From NCBI GenBank assembly GCA_019038815.1, contig JAHOYS010000271.1:1-33232 (forward strand): a DNA stretch of 33,232 nucleotides, read 5' to 3'. A program made the position numbers and the translations under genes. Shown here one piece after another: positions 1 to 11,016 of the stretch. Numbering within the stretch: position 1 is the stretch's first letter; every line of letters begins with the position of its first letter. This DNA is from Desulfobacterales bacterium. GTDB lineage: Bacteria; Desulfobacterota; Desulfobacteria; Desulfobacterales; Desulfobacteraceae. Below the pieces are notes generated by a model that saw nothing but the letters and a program-made list of their open reading frames with translations, was not told where the DNA came from and made no database searches.

Positions 1-56
1 ATTTAAAACGATTCCACAATCATCTTGCACTTTCTTTAAAAAGGAGCCTCCCCATT

Positions 57-1310
57 CTATACACTGTCCTGACGGAAGGGTTTTAATGATGCGGTTAAGG
101 CCAGGGCAACGATACATAGGGCTGCCAGGATCAAAAAAACAATTTTGTAGCTATGGGTTACATCGAATATGTATCCGGCCGCAAACGGACCAATGGCTCC
201 GCCAATGGTGCTGCAAAAAATGACAATCCCGAAAAGAAGACCGTGGGACCTTGTTCCGAACAGTTTTGCAATCAATGGTGAAGTCAGGGAAAAAAAACCT
301 CCATGGGCAAACCCGTATATGGTTGCAAATATATAAAACATCAATAAAGTCTTGACGGCCTGCAGCCAGCCGAGTGCCGTTAACAGAAACAAAAGGCAAA
401 TAAATAACGCTGATTTCTCCCCGATCCTGTCTCCGGCTCCACCCATCAGAAATCTGCCGAAAATACTCACCCCTCCAATAGTCGCCAGAATTCCGGCTGC
501 AACTGCCGTTGGGATGCCAAGATCAATGGCATGTTGAACAATGTGGATCAAGACGGTGTAAACACAGAAGAGGATGATAAAATAGATTGCACAAACCGTC
601 CATAATTGTTTAGTGCGGATCGCTTCGTGAAAAGTTAACCCCTCTTCCGTTTTGTTTAAATTATCTGGATTATGGCTGTTTCTATTATCAATGAATTGTG
701 CTTTTTGAATCGGATCACGCACTAAAAATTGGGCAAGAAATATTATGGAGACCATGATGATCACTGCCAGCACTGTAAATGAGGTACGCCACCCGTAATC
801 TTTTAAAAGCCAGGTGATGAAAAAAGGCATGATGAGCATTCCAACCCCGGTGCCGACTTTGATGATGCCGCTCATCATTCCTCGTTTCTTTTTAAACCAC
901 CTTGCCACAGTTGACAAAAGTATGACATCTATGCCGCCGAGTCCAATACCGGTAACCAGGCCATAGAACAGGTATAGCTGCCAGGCGGCATTGACTCTTG
1001 CCATCAACATAAAGCCCAATCCAAGGGAGAAACCACAAACACTCATGATGAGTCTGGGCCCGAACCTGTCATTTAGATTTCCCAAGAGAATACTGGCTAA
1101 ACCATGCACCAGGAAGCATAAAGAGGCCGCTCCTGAGATAGTCGCTCTCGACCAGCCGAATTCATTTATTAAAGGAACAAAAAATATACCAAAACTGTTG
1201 CTGGTACCCCAGACAATGGCCTGGATAAAAAAGGAAGCTACGATGATCGTGTAGCCATAAAAAAGGGATGATTTATTAATTTCTGGCAACGTTGATGTCT
1301 TGTCTTTCAT
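57..1310 (-). CDS. MFS transporter (monocarboxylate / oxalate-formate antiporter-like)
   Basis: 417 aa ORF with about 12 hydrophobic segments and an MFS-like loop (GNLNDRFGPR). TAGGAG Shine-Dalgarno upstream of ATG. Substrate not determinable. Confidence 0.85.
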   Translation of the reverse strand: MKDKTSTLPEINKSSLFYGYTIIVASFFIQAIVWGTSNSFGIFFVPLINEFGWSRATISGAASLCFLVHGLASILLGNLNDRFGPRLIMSVCGFSLGLGFMLMARVNAAWQLYLFYGLVTGIGLGGIDVILLSTVARWFKKKRGMMSGIIKVGTGVGMLIMPFFITWLLKDYGWRTSFTVLAVIIMVSIIFLAQFLVRDPIQKAQFIDNRNSHNPDNLNKTEEGLTFHEAIRTKQLWTVCAIYFIILFCVYTVLIHIVQHAIDLGIPTAVAAGILATIGGVSIFGRFLMGGAGDRIGEKSALFICLLFLLTALGWLQAVKTLLMFYIFATIYGFAHGGFFSLTSPLIAKLFGTRSHGLLFGIVIFCSTIGGAIGPFAAGYIFDVTHSYKIVFLILAALCIVALALTASLKPFRQDSV

Positions 1311-1501
1311 TCAAGGTCTCCTAAACAATGCGAAGCTAATATGTCACAAAGAAGACCTTGTTTTCAAGTGCAAGACAAAAAATAATTCCATGATGTCAGC
1401 TTGCTGGTTTATTTAGAATTTAAAAAATCTACATGCAATTACTCTGCCTCAAAATCACTATTAATATTGACTTTCTTTGCTATGCGGCTTAAAGAAAAGA
1501 T

Positions 1502-2515
1502 ATGACAATTCCACATTCAGTTTTAGAGCGACTCAAAAATAATGAAATTACTGCCAGCAAATTCCATGAAATTGAAATCAGTATTTTGACCATTTTAAAT
1601 TTTCAGGATTTTATTAAAAAATTGTTATTTGAAATCAGTTCAAAATTTTCTATTCCTTATACATGGCTCTCCATTATTGAAGAAAGCCGTATCTCCAAAA
1701 ATATTCAAAAAATTCAAAATTCAAAATTCTTAAGAGCATCAACGGCATTTTTATCTGAAAAAAAATTTTCATATATAACCCGAAATCGCCTGAAACCATT
1801 ACTGGCCAATAAAAATCTCAATGAATTCCATGCATTGATCCCTGATGCATCAGAATATAAAATCGGTTCCATTGCCATTGCGCCCATCACTCTGGATGGC
1901 GAAATTGTAGGAAGTATTAATCAGGCTGATAAAAATATTCACAGGTTTGAACCTGGTATTGACACATCTTTATTGGAACAACTGGCAGTTAAAGTTTCTT
2001 TATGTCTTTCCAATGTGACTGCACATGAACAACTAAAGTTTCTTGCATTCCATGATCCGTTGACAGGTCTTTTAAACCGGGGCGTAATGGAAAGAGCTCT
2101 TGAAAGGGAATTTCAACGATCCAAACGGTATCACATTGATCTGACAGTTCTCTTCCTGGATCTGGATGACCTTAAATCTATCAACGATACTTTTGGCCAT
2201 GATAACGGTGATATGGCATTATGCCATGCTGCAAACTGCCTGAAAAGCCATGGGCGGGATTCTGATATTGTGGCTCGATTTGCAGGTGATGAATTTGTGG
2301 TCATTCTGCCTTCCACAAATAAAAGTCAAGCGGAAAACTACATCAACAGGGTAAAACAAAAACTTGCAAGTCACCCTTTGTCTGCCGGCAACACCAATTT
2401 TCATGTCAAATTAAGCCATGGCCTTTCTTCTGTGTTTGAAAAAGGAATGGATTCATCGGCAATTCTTTTAAAAGCTGCGGATAAAAGACTTTACCAAGCC
2501 AAACAGAACAAATGA
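1502..2515 (+). CDS. GAF-like sensor domain + GGDEF diguanylate cyclase
   Basis: 337 aa. C-terminal HDPLTGLLNR...DLDDLKSINDTFGHDNGD...ARFAGDEFVVILP. Active-site variant AGDEF with an upstream RDSD matching the RxxD I-site. Confidence 0.9.
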   Translation: MTIPHSVLERLKNNEITASKFHEIEISILTILNFQDFIKKLLFEISSKFSIPYTWLSIIEESRISKNIQKIQNSKFLRASTAFLSEKKFSYITRNRLKPLLANKNLNEFHALIPDASEYKIGSIAIAPITLDGEIVGSINQADKNIHRFEPGIDTSLLEQLAVKVSLCLSNVTAHEQLKFLAFHDPLTGLLNRGVMERALEREFQRSKRYHIDLTVLFLDLDDLKSINDTFGHDNGDMALCHAANCLKSHGRDSDIVARFAGDEFVVILPSTNKSQAENYINRVKQKLASHPLSAGNTNFHVKLSHGLSSVFEKGMDSSAILLKAADKRLYQAKQNK

Positions 2516-2578
2516 TTTTCACTCAGGCTTTCTATCATATCATGGCTGAAAATTGAAAAAACATGCAAAATAAATGCA

Positions 2579-2621
2579 AAAATCCCTGGCAATTTTTACC
2601 TGCCAGGGATTTTATTTTTTT
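2579..2621. terminator. Bidirectional rho-independent terminator between convergent GGDEF gene and rplQ
   Basis: Perfect 13-bp inverted repeat AAAATCCCTGGCA-N9-TGCCAGGGATTTT, followed on + by TTTTATTTTTTT and on - by ATTTTTGCATTT. Confidence 0.9.
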
Positions 2622-2640
2622 AACTCTTGAACTTAAGTTA

Positions 2641-2997
2641 TCAGTCAAAAATCAGTTCAATCTGTACCATTGGGGCAACATCCCCTTTTCTGGGACCTAT
2701 TTTGATAATCCTAGTATAACCGCCCTGTCTTGAACTAAACTTCTCTGAAACTTCATTAAAAAGGGTATGAACAACATCTTTTTCCCGAATAAATGCAAGC
2801 GCCTGCCTTCTGGCATGCAAATCGCCTCTTTTTGCAAGCGTTACCATTTTATCTGCAATGGATCTTAAGCCTTTTGCTTTTGCTTCAGTGGTTTTAATTT
2901 TATCATGCTTGAACAGAGAAGTTACCATGTTTCTGAACATAGCCTTTCTATGGCTTGAGGTCCTGTTTAATTTCAATACTGATTTTCTATGTTTCAT
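2641..2997 (-). CDS. rplQ: 50S ribosomal protein L17
   Basis: [24 protein letters not shown]... Start set at the conserved MKHRK (ATG at 2997), not the longer ORF start. Overlaps the rpoA 3' end by 11 bp. Confidence 0.95.
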   Translation of the reverse strand: MKHRKSVLKLNRTSSHRKAMFRNMVTSLFKHDKIKTTEAKAKGLRSIADKMVTLAKRGDLHARRQALAFIREKDVVHTLFNEVSEKFSSRQGGYTRIIKIGPRKGDVAPMVQIELIFD

Positions 2998-4024
2998 GGA
3001 CGTATTCTCCTTCCTGATTATTCTCATCTTCCGGTGGTTCAAAACCTTCAAGATCCATACCAAGTGAAAGATCCATGGAAGCAAGGACTTCCTTTATTTC
3101 ATTTAAGGATTTTCTGCCAAAATTTTTAGTTTTCAGCATTTCACTGTCTGTTTTTTGTACCAATTGATAAATGGTATGGATTCTGGCATTTTTCAAACAA
3201 TTGGAACTTCTGACAGATAATTCAAGCTCATCCACAGGCCTGTAAATATTCTCGTTAAGACCAAAGTCTGCATCATTTGAATTTTCATCAATATAATCGG
3301 GTTCCATATCTTCATCAAAATTAATAAATGGATTCATTTGCTCTTTGAGAATTTTTGCAGCATATGCAATCGCATTATCCGGGGTTACAGAACCATCCGT
3401 CCATACTTCAAGGGTGAGCTTGTCATAATCAGTTTTATGTCCTACTCTAGTTGTTCCTACCACATATTTCACACGCTTAATGGGAGAGAACACACTGTCA
3501 ACAGGGATAGTTCCAATGGGAGAATCCTCATCCTTGTTAACAGAAGAAAGAGCATAGCCTTTTCCGGTTTTTGCAACCAGGGTCATGTTTAATACACCCT
3601 TTTTGGCAAGGGTGGCAATATGCTGCTCAGGGTTAAGTATCTCAACTTTACCGTCCGGGCTTACAATATCTGCACCCGTGACTTCGCATTCACCTTTGGC
3701 ACTCAATGTTAATATTTTGTCTTCCGTGTCTTCAACCTTGAGCTTCAGCTCTTTCAGGTTCAAAATGATTTCGGAAACATCTTCTCTAACATCTGATATC
3801 ACACTATATTCATGAAGGGCATCCTCAAATTTAACCGATACAATGGCCGGGCCATATATGGATGAAAGAATAATACGCCGCAGAGAGTTCCCGATAGTGA
3901 TACCATATCCTCTTTCAAGGGGCTCACATACAAATTTACCATATGTTGAAGTTGTGGTAACGTCAAGCTTCTCCGGCTTGATCATCTCTCGCCAATTCAC
4001 ATATGCAAGTTTTTCAGATGACAT
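2987..4024 (-). CDS. rpoA: DNA-directed RNA polymerase subunit alpha
   Basis: 345 aa, alpha NTD ([19 protein letters not shown]) and CTD ([25 protein letters not shown]). Confidence 0.97.
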   Translation of the reverse strand: MSSEKLAYVNWREMIKPEKLDVTTTSTYGKFVCEPLERGYGITIGNSLRRIILSSIYGPAIVSVKFEDALHEYSVISDVREDVSEIILNLKELKLKVEDTEDKILTLSAKGECEVTGADIVSPDGKVEILNPEQHIATLAKKGVLNMTLVAKTGKGYALSSVNKDEDSPIGTIPVDSVFSPIKRVKYVVGTTRVGHKTDYDKLTLEVWTDGSVTPDNAIAYAAKILKEQMNPFINFDEDMEPDYIDENSNDADFGLNENIYRPVDELELSVRSSNCLKNARIHTIYQLVQKTDSEMLKTKNFGRKSLNEIKEVLASMDLSLGMDLEGFEPPEDENNQEGEYVHET

Positions 4025-4071
4025 TTATATCTCCTGAATAAATATTTGAATAAACCATATCAATGGTTTGC

Positions 4072-4698
4072 CTATTTTGAGTAAAGCTCTACGATTAATT
4101 GTTCCTGAATAGGAAGAGTGATATCTTCACGTGCAGGAACACCAAGAACTTCGCCTTTAAAATCTTCTTTTTTGATTTCAAGCCATTGTGGAATACCGCG
4201 TCGTACAATGGCATCCAGAGAGTCTAAAATCGTCTGAATTTTTTTCGACTTTTCACGAAGCTCGATCATATCACCTTTTTTAACCTGAAAAGACGGAATA
4301 TTTACTTTTTTACCATTTACCGTAAAATGATTATGCCTTACAAAGTGTCTGCCCTGATTTCTGGAATTTACAAATCCCATTCTGAAAACAGTATTATCAA
4401 GACGTGTTTCCAAAAGGCTTAAAAGATTTGTACCGGTGATTCCTTTTTGTCTATCCGCCTTTTTAAACGAAATCCTGAACTGTTTTTCTGATATCCCGTA
4501 AAGCCTTCTGACTTTCTGTTTTTCTCTGAGCTGAATTCCGTAATCTGATAATTTGCTCCTTCTTTGCCCATGCTGGCCAGGGGGATATCCTCGTCTGTCA
4601 AAACTGCATTTGTCTGAAAAGCATCTATCGCCTTTCAAAAAAAGCTTTATATTTTCGCGTCTGCATTGTCGGCAAACAGAACCTCTATAACGTGACAA
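4072..4698 (-). CDS. rpsD: 30S ribosomal protein S4 (Cys-rich, zinc-type)
   Basis: 208 aa, [31 protein letters not shown]. Start codon is TTG preceded by AAAGGAGAAAAACA. Confidence 0.97.
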   Translation of the reverse strand: MSRYRGSVCRQCRRENIKLFLKGDRCFSDKCSFDRRGYPPGQHGQRRSKLSDYGIQLREKQKVRRLYGISEKQFRISFKKADRQKGITGTNLLSLLETRLDNTVFRMGFVNSRNQGRHFVRHNHFTVNGKKVNIPSFQVKKGDMIELREKSKKIQTILDSLDAIVRRGIPQWLEIKKEDFKGEVLGVPAREDITLPIQEQLIVELYSK

Positions 4699-4727
4699 TG
4701 TTTTTCTCCTTTATCAAACAGGTAAAC

Positions 4728-5123
4728 TTATACTCTTCTTCTTTTCGGCGGACGGCATCCATTATGGGGAACCGGAGTAACATCCTTGATCATGGATATG
4801 GTGAATCCAAGCGCATGCAATGCCCTTAAGGCGGATTCTCTTCCAGGTCCGGGTCCTTTAACATATACACCGATATTTTTCATGCCGTGTTCCATAGCTT
4901 TTGCACCGGCATCTTCTGCAACCAGCTTGGCAGCAAAAGGTGTGCTTTTTCTGGAGCCTTTAAATCCCTGCACCCCTGCACTGGACCATGAAATGGTGTT
5001 TCCGTTTTCATCGGCAATTGTGACGATTGTATTATTAAATGTAGATTGAATATGTACAATGCCTGTGGAAATATTCTTTCTTACCCGTTTTTTGGATACA
5101 TTTTTTTTAGACTTTTTTGCCAT
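4728..5123 (-). CDS. rpsK: 30S ribosomal protein S11
   Basis: 131 aa, [18 protein letters not shown]...[11 protein letters not shown]. Confidence 0.97.
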   Translation of the reverse strand: MAKKSKKNVSKKRVRKNISTGIVHIQSTFNNTIVTIADENGNTISWSSAGVQGFKGSRKSTPFAAKLVAEDAGAKAMEHGMKNIGVYVKGPGPGRESALRALHALGFTISMIKDVTPVPHNGCRPPKRRRV

Positions 5124-5149
5124 AATTAATAGTACCTTTTTAAATTATC

Positions 5150-5518
5150 CTAGCTTTTCTTTTTAACCGCAGTCCTTTTGGGACCTTTTCTGGTTCTAGC
5201 ATTTGTACTGGTTCTCTGACCATGACAGGGAAGGCCTTTACGGTGACGCAATCCTCTATAACAACCCAGATCCATGTACCGTTTAATATTCATGGAAACT
5301 TCACTTCTAAGTTCACCTTCAACTTTATACTCAGCATCAATGATTTTTCTGACGTTGTTAACCTGTTCTTCGGTCAGGTCATTTGCTTTTGTAGTAGGAT
5401 CAATACCTGTTTTTTCAAGTATTAGCTTTGATCTGCTTGCCCCTATTCCGTAGATATAGGTTAAAGCTATCCATGCATGCTTATCTCTTGGTAAATCAAC
5501 TCCTGCGATACGTGCCAA
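5150..5518 (-). CDS. rpsM: 30S ribosomal protein S13
   Basis: 122 aa, [12 protein letters not shown]...[28 protein letters not shown] start codon with a purine-rich GGGGGAAAG upstream. Confidence 0.97.
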   Translation of the reverse strand: MARIAGVDLPRDKHAWIALTYIYGIGASRSKLILEKTGIDPTTKANDLTEEQVNNVRKIIDAEYKVEGELRSEVSMNIKRYMDLGCYRGLRHRKGLPCHGQRTSTNARTRKGPKRTAVKKKS

Positions 5519-5530
5519 ATTTCTTTCCCC

Positions 5531-5644
5531 CTATCCCTGCCGCTGTTTATGGCGCTTATTAATACAAATAACTCTTATGACACCACGTCTTTTTACTATT
5601 TTACAATTTCTACATATTTTTTTTACAGACGCTCTAACTTTCAT
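5531..5644 (-). CDS. rpmJ: 50S ribosomal protein L36
   Basis: My own translation (below the ORF-track cutoff): [37 protein letters not shown], 37 aa, in canonical position between rpsM and infA. Confidence 0.97.
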   Translation of the reverse strand: MKVRASVKKICRNCKIVKRRGVIRVICINKRHKQRQG

Positions 5645-5691
5645 CCATTTACTCCTAACCTCAAATATTTATATCTTCTAAAATCAAATAT

Positions 5692-5910
5692 TTATTTATA
5701 TCTATATGTAATTCTGCCTCGGCTTAAATCATAAGGTGAAATTTCTACCGTCACCCTGTCCCCTGGTAAGATCTTAATAAAATGCATTCTCATTTTGCCT
5801 GAAATATGAGCCAGCAATACATGCTTGTTTTCAAGCTCAACTTTAAACATGGCATTGGGCAGAGTCTCAAGTACTTTCCCATCAACTTTAATAGGTTCTT
5901 CTTTTGCCAT
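5692..5910 (-). CDS. infA: Translation initiation factor IF-1
   Basis: 72 aa, [56 protein letters not shown]. Confidence 0.97.
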   Translation of the reverse strand: MAKEEPIKVDGKVLETLPNAMFKVELENKHVLLAHISGKMRMHFIKILPGDRVTVEISPYDLSRGRITYRYK

Positions 5911-5947
5911 AGTTTTATTAATCTCCTTATCGTTTGTACCGTTTAAA

Positions 5948-7267
5948 TCAGGATCTGCCTTTTATTCTTTTACTGCCGGATCTTCCCAAAAAGCCTTCAT
6001 AATTACCTGAAATCAGATGCGACTCAATCTGGGAAATGGTATCAATGGACACACCCACAACAATTAAAAGGGCAGTACCGCCAAAATAAAACGGAACATT
6101 AAACTTACTCATCAAAAAGGTTGGCAGGACACATACGGCAGACACATACAGGGCCCCTCCAACGGTAATTCTTGTCAATACTTTATCAATGTATTCAGAC
6201 GTTCTTTTCCCAGGTCTGATCCCAGGGATATATCCGCCGTTCTTTTTCATATTTTCGGCAACATCTTCAGGGTTGAATTGTATCGCTGTATAGAAAAAAC
6301 AGAAGAAAATGATAAATCCCACATAAAGAAGATAGTACCAGACCGTTCCAGGACTGAACATGGCTGCCGCGGTTGTCAGAACCGGCAAATTGGTAAATTG
6401 CGCCAAAGTAGTCGGGAACATAATGATAGAGGATGCAAAAATTGGCGGTATAACGCCAGCTGTATTTATTTTCAGCGGAAGATGCGAAGTTTGCCCCCCA
6501 TACATTTTTCGACCCACAACACGTTTGGCATAATGCACCGGTATCCGTCGCTGCGCCTGTTCCATATAGATAATAGCCGCAATCACAGCAACCATGAGAA
6601 CTATAAGGATAATAATTATGAAAATTCCCATTTCTCCGGTTGTCATAAGCTGTACGGTGTTCCCCATAGCCGATGGCATACTTGCAACAATACCTGCAAA
6701 AATAATCAGGGAGATACCGTTGCCGATGCCTCTTTCAGTAATCTGCTCTCCCAGCCACATGATAAACGAAGTACCGGCTGTAAGAGTAATAATGGTGACA
6801 AGTCTGAAACCCCAGCCGGGATAAGGAACAATCGGAACTCCGGCAGGAGATGTCATGGATTCAAGACCGACACTGATACCCAGACCCTGAATAATACTCA
6901 ATACAACAGTTCCATATCTTGTATACTGGGTTTTCTTTTTACGGCCTGCGTCACCCTCTTTTTTAAGCTGTTCAAGGTGTGGTACAACTACCGTCATCAA
7001 CTCTAAAATAATCGAAGCGCTGATATAAGGCATAATTCCTAGCGCGAATATGGAAAATCTTTCCAATGCGCCACCTGAGAACATATTGAACATGGAAAAC
7101 AACGTCCCTTCAGCTGCAGCAAAAAAAGAAGAAAGCGCAGCACCGTCAACCCCAGGTGTGGGGACATGAATCCCGACACGGTAAACAAACAGCAGTGCGA
7201 GTGTAATGAAAATTTTTCTTTTAAGCTCAGGAAGTTTAAATAAATTCTGATAGCTGTTTTCGATCAT
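5948..7267 (-). CDS. secY: Preprotein translocase subunit SecY
   Basis: 439 aa, multi-pass, [14 protein letters not shown]...[25 protein letters not shown]. Confidence 0.97.
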   Translation of the reverse strand: MIENSYQNLFKLPELKRKIFITLALLFVYRVGIHVPTPGVDGAALSSFFAAAEGTLFSMFNMFSGGALERFSIFALGIMPYISASIILELMTVVVPHLEQLKKEGDAGRKKKTQYTRYGTVVLSIIQGLGISVGLESMTSPAGVPIVPYPGWGFRLVTIITLTAGTSFIMWLGEQITERGIGNGISLIIFAGIVASMPSAMGNTVQLMTTGEMGIFIIIILIVLMVAVIAAIIYMEQAQRRIPVHYAKRVVGRKMYGGQTSHLPLKINTAGVIPPIFASSIIMFPTTLAQFTNLPVLTTAAAMFSPGTVWYYLLYVGFIIFFCFFYTAIQFNPEDVAENMKKNGGYIPGIRPGKRTSEYIDKVLTRITVGGALYVSAVCVLPTFLMSKFNVPFYFGGTALLIVVGVSIDTISQIESHLISGNYEGFLGRSGSKRIKGRS

Positions 7268-7299
7268 TTATTGTTTCCTTACATCACGTCTCTTAATAG

Positions 7300-7734
7300 T
7301 TATTCTATACTTCCGCCGGCAGATTCGATTTTCTCTTTGGCAGTCTTGGAAACAAGAATATTTTTTAATGAAAATTTCTTGTTAGTTTCACCCATACCAA
7401 GAATTTTAACACCATCAACACGGCCTTTTACCATACCGGCTTCTCTTAAGGTATCAATATCAATCATTGTACCATCTTCGAATCTGTCCAGGTCTTTTAC
7501 ATTTAAAACAGCGTTCTTAGTTTTAAATATATTAAAGAAGCCTCTTTTGGGGAGCCTTCTGTAAATAGGCATCTGACCGCCTTCAAACCCAGGCCTTACA
7601 CTGCCACCTGACCTTGCTTTCAGCCCTTTGTGACCCCGGGTGCTTGTTTTACCCATTCCAGAGCCTGGACCTCTGCCAACTTTTTTCCTTTTTTTTCTGG
7701 AACCTGGTGCAGGTGCTAAATCATGAAGCTGCAT
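7300..7734 (-). CDS. rplO: 50S ribosomal protein L15
   Basis: MQLHDLAPAPGSRKKRKKVGRGPGSGMGKTSTRGHKG. Start trimmed to the conserved MQLHDL. Confidence 0.96.
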   Translation of the reverse strand: MQLHDLAPAPGSRKKRKKVGRGPGSGMGKTSTRGHKGLKARSGGSVRPGFEGGQMPIYRRLPKRGFFNIFKTKNAVLNVKDLDRFEDGTMIDIDTLREAGMVKGRVDGVKILGMGETNKKFSLKNILVSKTAKEKIESAGGSIE

Positions 7735-7735
7735 A

Positions 7736-7918
7736 TTACACCTCCTCCACTTTAACGAGATGAGACACTTTTTTAACCTGTCCCAGAATAACCGGATCAG
7801 CATTATGCTCAACTATATGATTCATTTTTTTCAACCCTAAAGAGCGAATAATCCGACCATGTTTAGCAGGTCTTCCTATCGTGCTTTTAACTTGCGTGAT
7901 TCTAATTCTATCAGCCAT
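7736..7918 (-). CDS. rpmD: 50S ribosomal protein L30
   Basis: 60 aa, IRITQVKSTIGRPAKHGRIIRSLGLKKMNH. Confidence 0.95.
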   Translation of the reverse strand: MADRIRITQVKSTIGRPAKHGRIIRSLGLKKMNHIVEHNADPVILGQVKKVSHLVKVEEV

Positions 7919-7950
7919 TTTTCAGATCCTCATTATATGCCTTTGGGCTC

Positions 7951-8445
7951 TTATATATCTTCAGGTCTAAGACCACGACGTTTTGCCACTTCTTCTTTTG
8001 TACAAAGTGATTTAAGGCCTGCCATCGTTGCCCGGACAATATTCTGGGTGTTATGTGTTCCAATACATTTTGTCAGGATATCAGTTACTCCGACTGCCTC
8101 AAGGACTGCACGGATTCCGCCACCGGCAATGAGCCCTGTACCAGGAGAAGCCGGTTTAAGCAATACCCGGCCAGCGCCGGCTTTACCGACAACTTGAAAA
8201 GGAACCGTCCCATTAAGCAAAGAAATTTTAACCATATTTCTTTTTGCCTTTTCCATGCCTTTTTTAATTGCTTCGGGTACTTCCTTTGCTTTCCCAAGAC
8301 CGTAACCAACCTTGCCTTCACCGTCGCCAACAACGACAAGTGCACTAAAGCTGAAGTTTCTACCGCCTTTTACAACTTTTGCAACACGATTGATTCTGAC
8401 GACCTTATCAATTAATCCATTATCTTCCATCTGCTGTCTTGCCAA
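7951..8445 (-). CDS. rpsE: 30S ribosomal protein S5
   Basis: [31 protein letters not shown]. The ORF-track start at 8460 is a TTG inside the Shine-Dalgarno (TTGGAGGAC). The TTG at 8445 sits 8 nt after GGAGGA and is preferred; ATG at 8430 is the alternative. Confidence 0.95.
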   Translation of the reverse strand: MARQQMEDNGLIDKVVRINRVAKVVKGGRNFSFSALVVVGDGEGKVGYGLGKAKEVPEAIKKGMEKAKRNMVKISLLNGTVPFQVVGKAGAGRVLLKPASPGTGLIAGGGIRAVLEAVGVTDILTKCIGTHNTQNIVRATMAGLKSLCTKEEVAKRRGLRPEDI

Positions 8446-8463
8446 GGGTTTGTCCTCCAAAAT

Positions 8464-8832
8464 TTAAAAATTCAATCCGGCTTCACGGGCTCCGTTTGAA
8501 AGCGCTTTAATGCGCCCATGATATAAAAATCCGTTCCTGTCCAGGACTACTTTTTTAATTCCTTTATCAAGAGCTCTCTTGCCGACGAGGTTGCCAACTG
8601 CCTTTGCAATTTCTGCCTTTTTGCCCTCTGTCTTGCTTTCCCTGAACTCCTGATCAAGAGTAGAGGCAGATACAAGTGTGCTGCCGCAGGTATCATCAAT
8701 GATTTGAGCGTATATATGCTTTGAACTTCTGAATACACTTAATCTTGGGCGATCCTGGTTGCCAAAAATATTTTTTCTGATTCTTTTCTTTCTTTTAAGC
8801 CTTGATTTAAGCCTTGGTGATGTATTTCCCAT
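8464..8832 (-). CDS. rplR: 50S ribosomal protein L18
   Basis: 122 aa, [20 protein letters not shown]...[25 protein letters not shown]. Confidence 0.96.
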   Translation of the reverse strand: MGNTSPRLKSRLKRKKRIRKNIFGNQDRPRLSVFRSSKHIYAQIIDDTCGSTLVSASTLDQEFRESKTEGKKAEIAKAVGNLVGKRALDKGIKKVVLDRNGFLYHGRIKALSNGAREAGLNF

Positions 8833-8852
8833 AATCTTTATATTCCCGCTTT

Positions 8853-8890
8853 TTACGTGTGACCTTTAGGTTACGTGTGACCTTTAGGTT
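8853..8890. repeat. 18-bp tandem duplication between rplF and rplR
   Basis: TTACGTGTGACCTTTAGG x2 (+ strand) followed by TT. On the coding strand it reads TAACCTAAAGGTCACACG x2 and begins at the rplF stop codon. Confidence 0.95.
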
Positions 8891-9431
8891 ATTCCTTACC
8901 TGCAGTCTTACCGGCTTTTCTCATAATTCTTTCACCAGCATACATTATGCCTTTGCCTTTATAAGGTTCAGGTGGTCTAATATCTCGTATATTTGCCGCA
9001 GCCTGGCCAAGAGTTTCCTTATCAATTCCTGATAAAAAAATCTGTGTATTCTTTTCAACATTAACCGAAATCCCTTCGGGAAGTGCAAATTCAACCGGAT
9101 TGGAATAACCAACATTGAGTATAAGACTCTTACCTTTTACCTCTGCACGATAACCAATACCGGAAAGCAGAAGCTTTTTCTCATACCCGACAGTAACACC
9201 GGTCACCATATTGGAAATCAGGGATCTGAATAATCCTTGCAAAGCAATTTTTTTCTTGTTGCTGGTATCTGTTTTAACAATCACGAGATCATCATTTATA
9301 CTTATTTCGATAGCCGGATGCAGTTGACGTTCGAGATTACCTTTAGGTCCTTTGACTGAAACCATATCACCCTTTAGGCTGAATTGGACCTTATCTGGAA
9401 GCTGAATCGGCTGTTTTCCTATTCTGGACAT
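8889..9431 (-). CDS. rplF: 50S ribosomal protein L6
   Basis: 180 aa, MSRIGKQPIQLPDKV...PPEPYKGKGIMYAGERIMRKAGKTAGK. Confidence 0.97.
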   Translation of the reverse strand: MSRIGKQPIQLPDKVQFSLKGDMVSVKGPKGNLERQLHPAIEISINDDLVIVKTDTSNKKKIALQGLFRSLISNMVTGVTVGYEKKLLLSGIGYRAEVKGKSLILNVGYSNPVEFALPEGISVNVEKNTQIFLSGIDKETLGQAAANIRDIRPPEPYKGKGIMYAGERIMRKAGKTAGKE

Positions 9432-9445
9432 ATATTACTCCTGTA

Positions 9446-9844
9446 CTACCATACGTTACAAAGAATTTCACCGCCGACGTTCGCTTCTATCGCCTGTTTG
9501 TCTGTCATCAATCCTTTTGAGGTTGAGACAATTGATATGCCCAGGCCATTTAAAACCGGCTTAATCTGTTTTGATTTATAGTAAACCCTGCAAGACGGTT
9601 TACTCACTCTTTCAATACCAAAAATTGTGGGCTGCCCTTCGGATACATATTTTAAATAGACACGAATAACACCTTGTGTCTCATTTTCAAGGAATTTAAA
9701 ATCCTTGATGTAACCTTGTTCTTTAAGCACCCGCACCATTTCCAACTTAATTTTTGATCCGGGGATATCCACTTTAACAAACTCTGCCTTACCACCATTT
9801 CTAATGATTGTCAGCATGTCTGCAATTGGATCACTAATTGCCAT
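9446..9844 (-). CDS. rpsH: 30S ribosomal protein S8
   Basis: 132 aa, DPIADMLTIIRNG...VGGEILCNVW. Confidence 0.97.
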   Translation of the reverse strand: MAISDPIADMLTIIRNGGKAEFVKVDIPGSKIKLEMVRVLKEQGYIKDFKFLENETQGVIRVYLKYVSEGQPTIFGIERVSKPSCRVYYKSKQIKPVLNGLGISIVSTSKGLMTDKQAIEANVGGEILCNVW

Positions 9845-9894
9845 TTGAAATCTCCTTAAAATCCGCTGATATGTTTTTTGTTAAAATTTGCCTG

Positions 9895-10080
9895 CTACCA
9901 ACTTGATTTGGTAACGCCTGGGAGTCTGCCTTCTGATGCAAGCTTCCTGAAACAAATTCTGCAAATACCAGCTTTTCTAATAAATGCTCTTGGTCTACCG
10001 CATAAAGGGCATCTGTTATATGCACGCACTGAAAACTTAGGTTTTCTCTGCGCCTTTGCGATTAAAGCTTTTTTAGCCAA
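9895..10080 (-). CDS. rpsN: 30S ribosomal protein S14, zinc-binding type
   Basis: 61 aa, [41 protein letters not shown] start with GGAGGAAGGC upstream. Confidence 0.96.
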   Translation of the reverse strand: MAKKALIAKAQRKPKFSVRAYNRCPLCGRPRAFIRKAGICRICFRKLASEGRLPGVTKSSW

Positions 10081-10099
10081 GCCTTCCTCCTTAAGATCC

Positions 10100-10639
10100 T
10101 TAATTTTTGAAAGGCATTCCCAACATTTTCAAGAATACTTTGCCTTCCTTATCAGTTTTAGCTGTTGTCACAATAGTAATATTAAGACCTTTGATACTTT
10201 CGGTCTTATCATAATCTATTTCAGGGAATATAATGTGCTCTGTGATACCAAGGGTGTAATTGCCCCTGCCGTCAAAAGCCTTTCCGGATATTCCTCTGAA
10301 GTCCCTGACACGTGGTAAAGCGATATTCACAAGTCTTTCAAAAAAATCATACATTTTTTCACTGCGCAGGGTAACCTTGCACCCGATGGGCAGATCAGCG
10401 CGAAGTTTAAAATTTGCAATCGGTTTTTTTGCTCTTGTAATTACCGGCTTTTGACCGGCGATCAACGCCAGTTCTGAGGCTGCCGGATCAACGATCTTGG
10501 GATTTCTGACCGCCTCTCCAAGTCCCATGTTTAACACAATTTTCTCAAGCTTTGGAACCTGTAATTCATTTGTATAATTAAAGGTTTCCTTAAGCTTTGG
10601 AACAACCTCGTTATTGTATTTTTCCTTAAGGGTTGACAT
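10100..10639 (-). CDS. rplE: 50S ribosomal protein L5
   Basis: [43 protein letters not shown]. Start trimmed to ATG at 10639. Confidence 0.96.
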   Translation of the reverse strand: MSTLKEKYNNEVVPKLKETFNYTNELQVPKLEKIVLNMGLGEAVRNPKIVDPAASELALIAGQKPVITRAKKPIANFKLRADLPIGCKVTLRSEKMYDFFERLVNIALPRVRDFRGISGKAFDGRGNYTLGITEHIIFPEIDYDKTESIKGLNITIVTTAKTDKEGKVFLKMLGMPFKN

Positions 10640-10659
10640 GTATTCTCTCCGCTTTGGTC

Positions 10660-10989
10660 TTAAGAACCTATCTGCTGATCGCATTTTTTACAGATTCTTA
10701 CCCGTTTTCCATCTTCCAATTGTTTCATCCCAATTCTTGTCGGCTTTACGCATGAATTACACATAACCATAAGATTGGAAATTTGAATCGGCATGGTTTT
10801 TTCCACAATACCACCCTGTGGATTTGCCTGTGTTGGTTTCTGATGAACCTTAACAACATTAATATTTTCAACAACGACTCGGTTGGTCTTTTTAACAACT
10901 TTCAGCACTTTACCGATTTTACCTTTGTCTTTGCCGGTCAGTATTTTAACCTTGTCATCTTTTTTTATTCTTATTTTCATTGTTCCCAT
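10660..10989 (-). CDS. rplX: 50S ribosomal protein L24
   Basis: 109 aa, [27 protein letters not shown]-terminal CNSC...CKKC. Confidence 0.96.
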   Translation of the reverse strand: MGTMKIRIKKDDKVKILTGKDKGKIGKVLKVVKKTNRVVVENINVVKVHQKPTQANPQGGIVEKTMPIQISNLMVMCNSCVKPTRIGMKQLEDGKRVRICKKCDQQIGS

Positions 10990-11016
10990 GAGAATTTTTC
11001 TCCAAAACCCAAATAA

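Noticed and set aside
1468-1500. TTGACT ... TAAAGA as promoter of the GGDEF gene
   Set aside because: The candidate -10 would place the transcription start on the ATG; not convincing without TSS data.
6278-7006. 242-aa + strand ORF antisense to secY
   Set aside because: Low-complexity His/Asn/Cys-rich translation, no recognisable domain, fully within secY.
10660-10989. Possible independent zinc-finger regulator from CNSC...CKKC
   Set aside because: It is the C-terminal part of L24, found in many bacterial L24 proteins.
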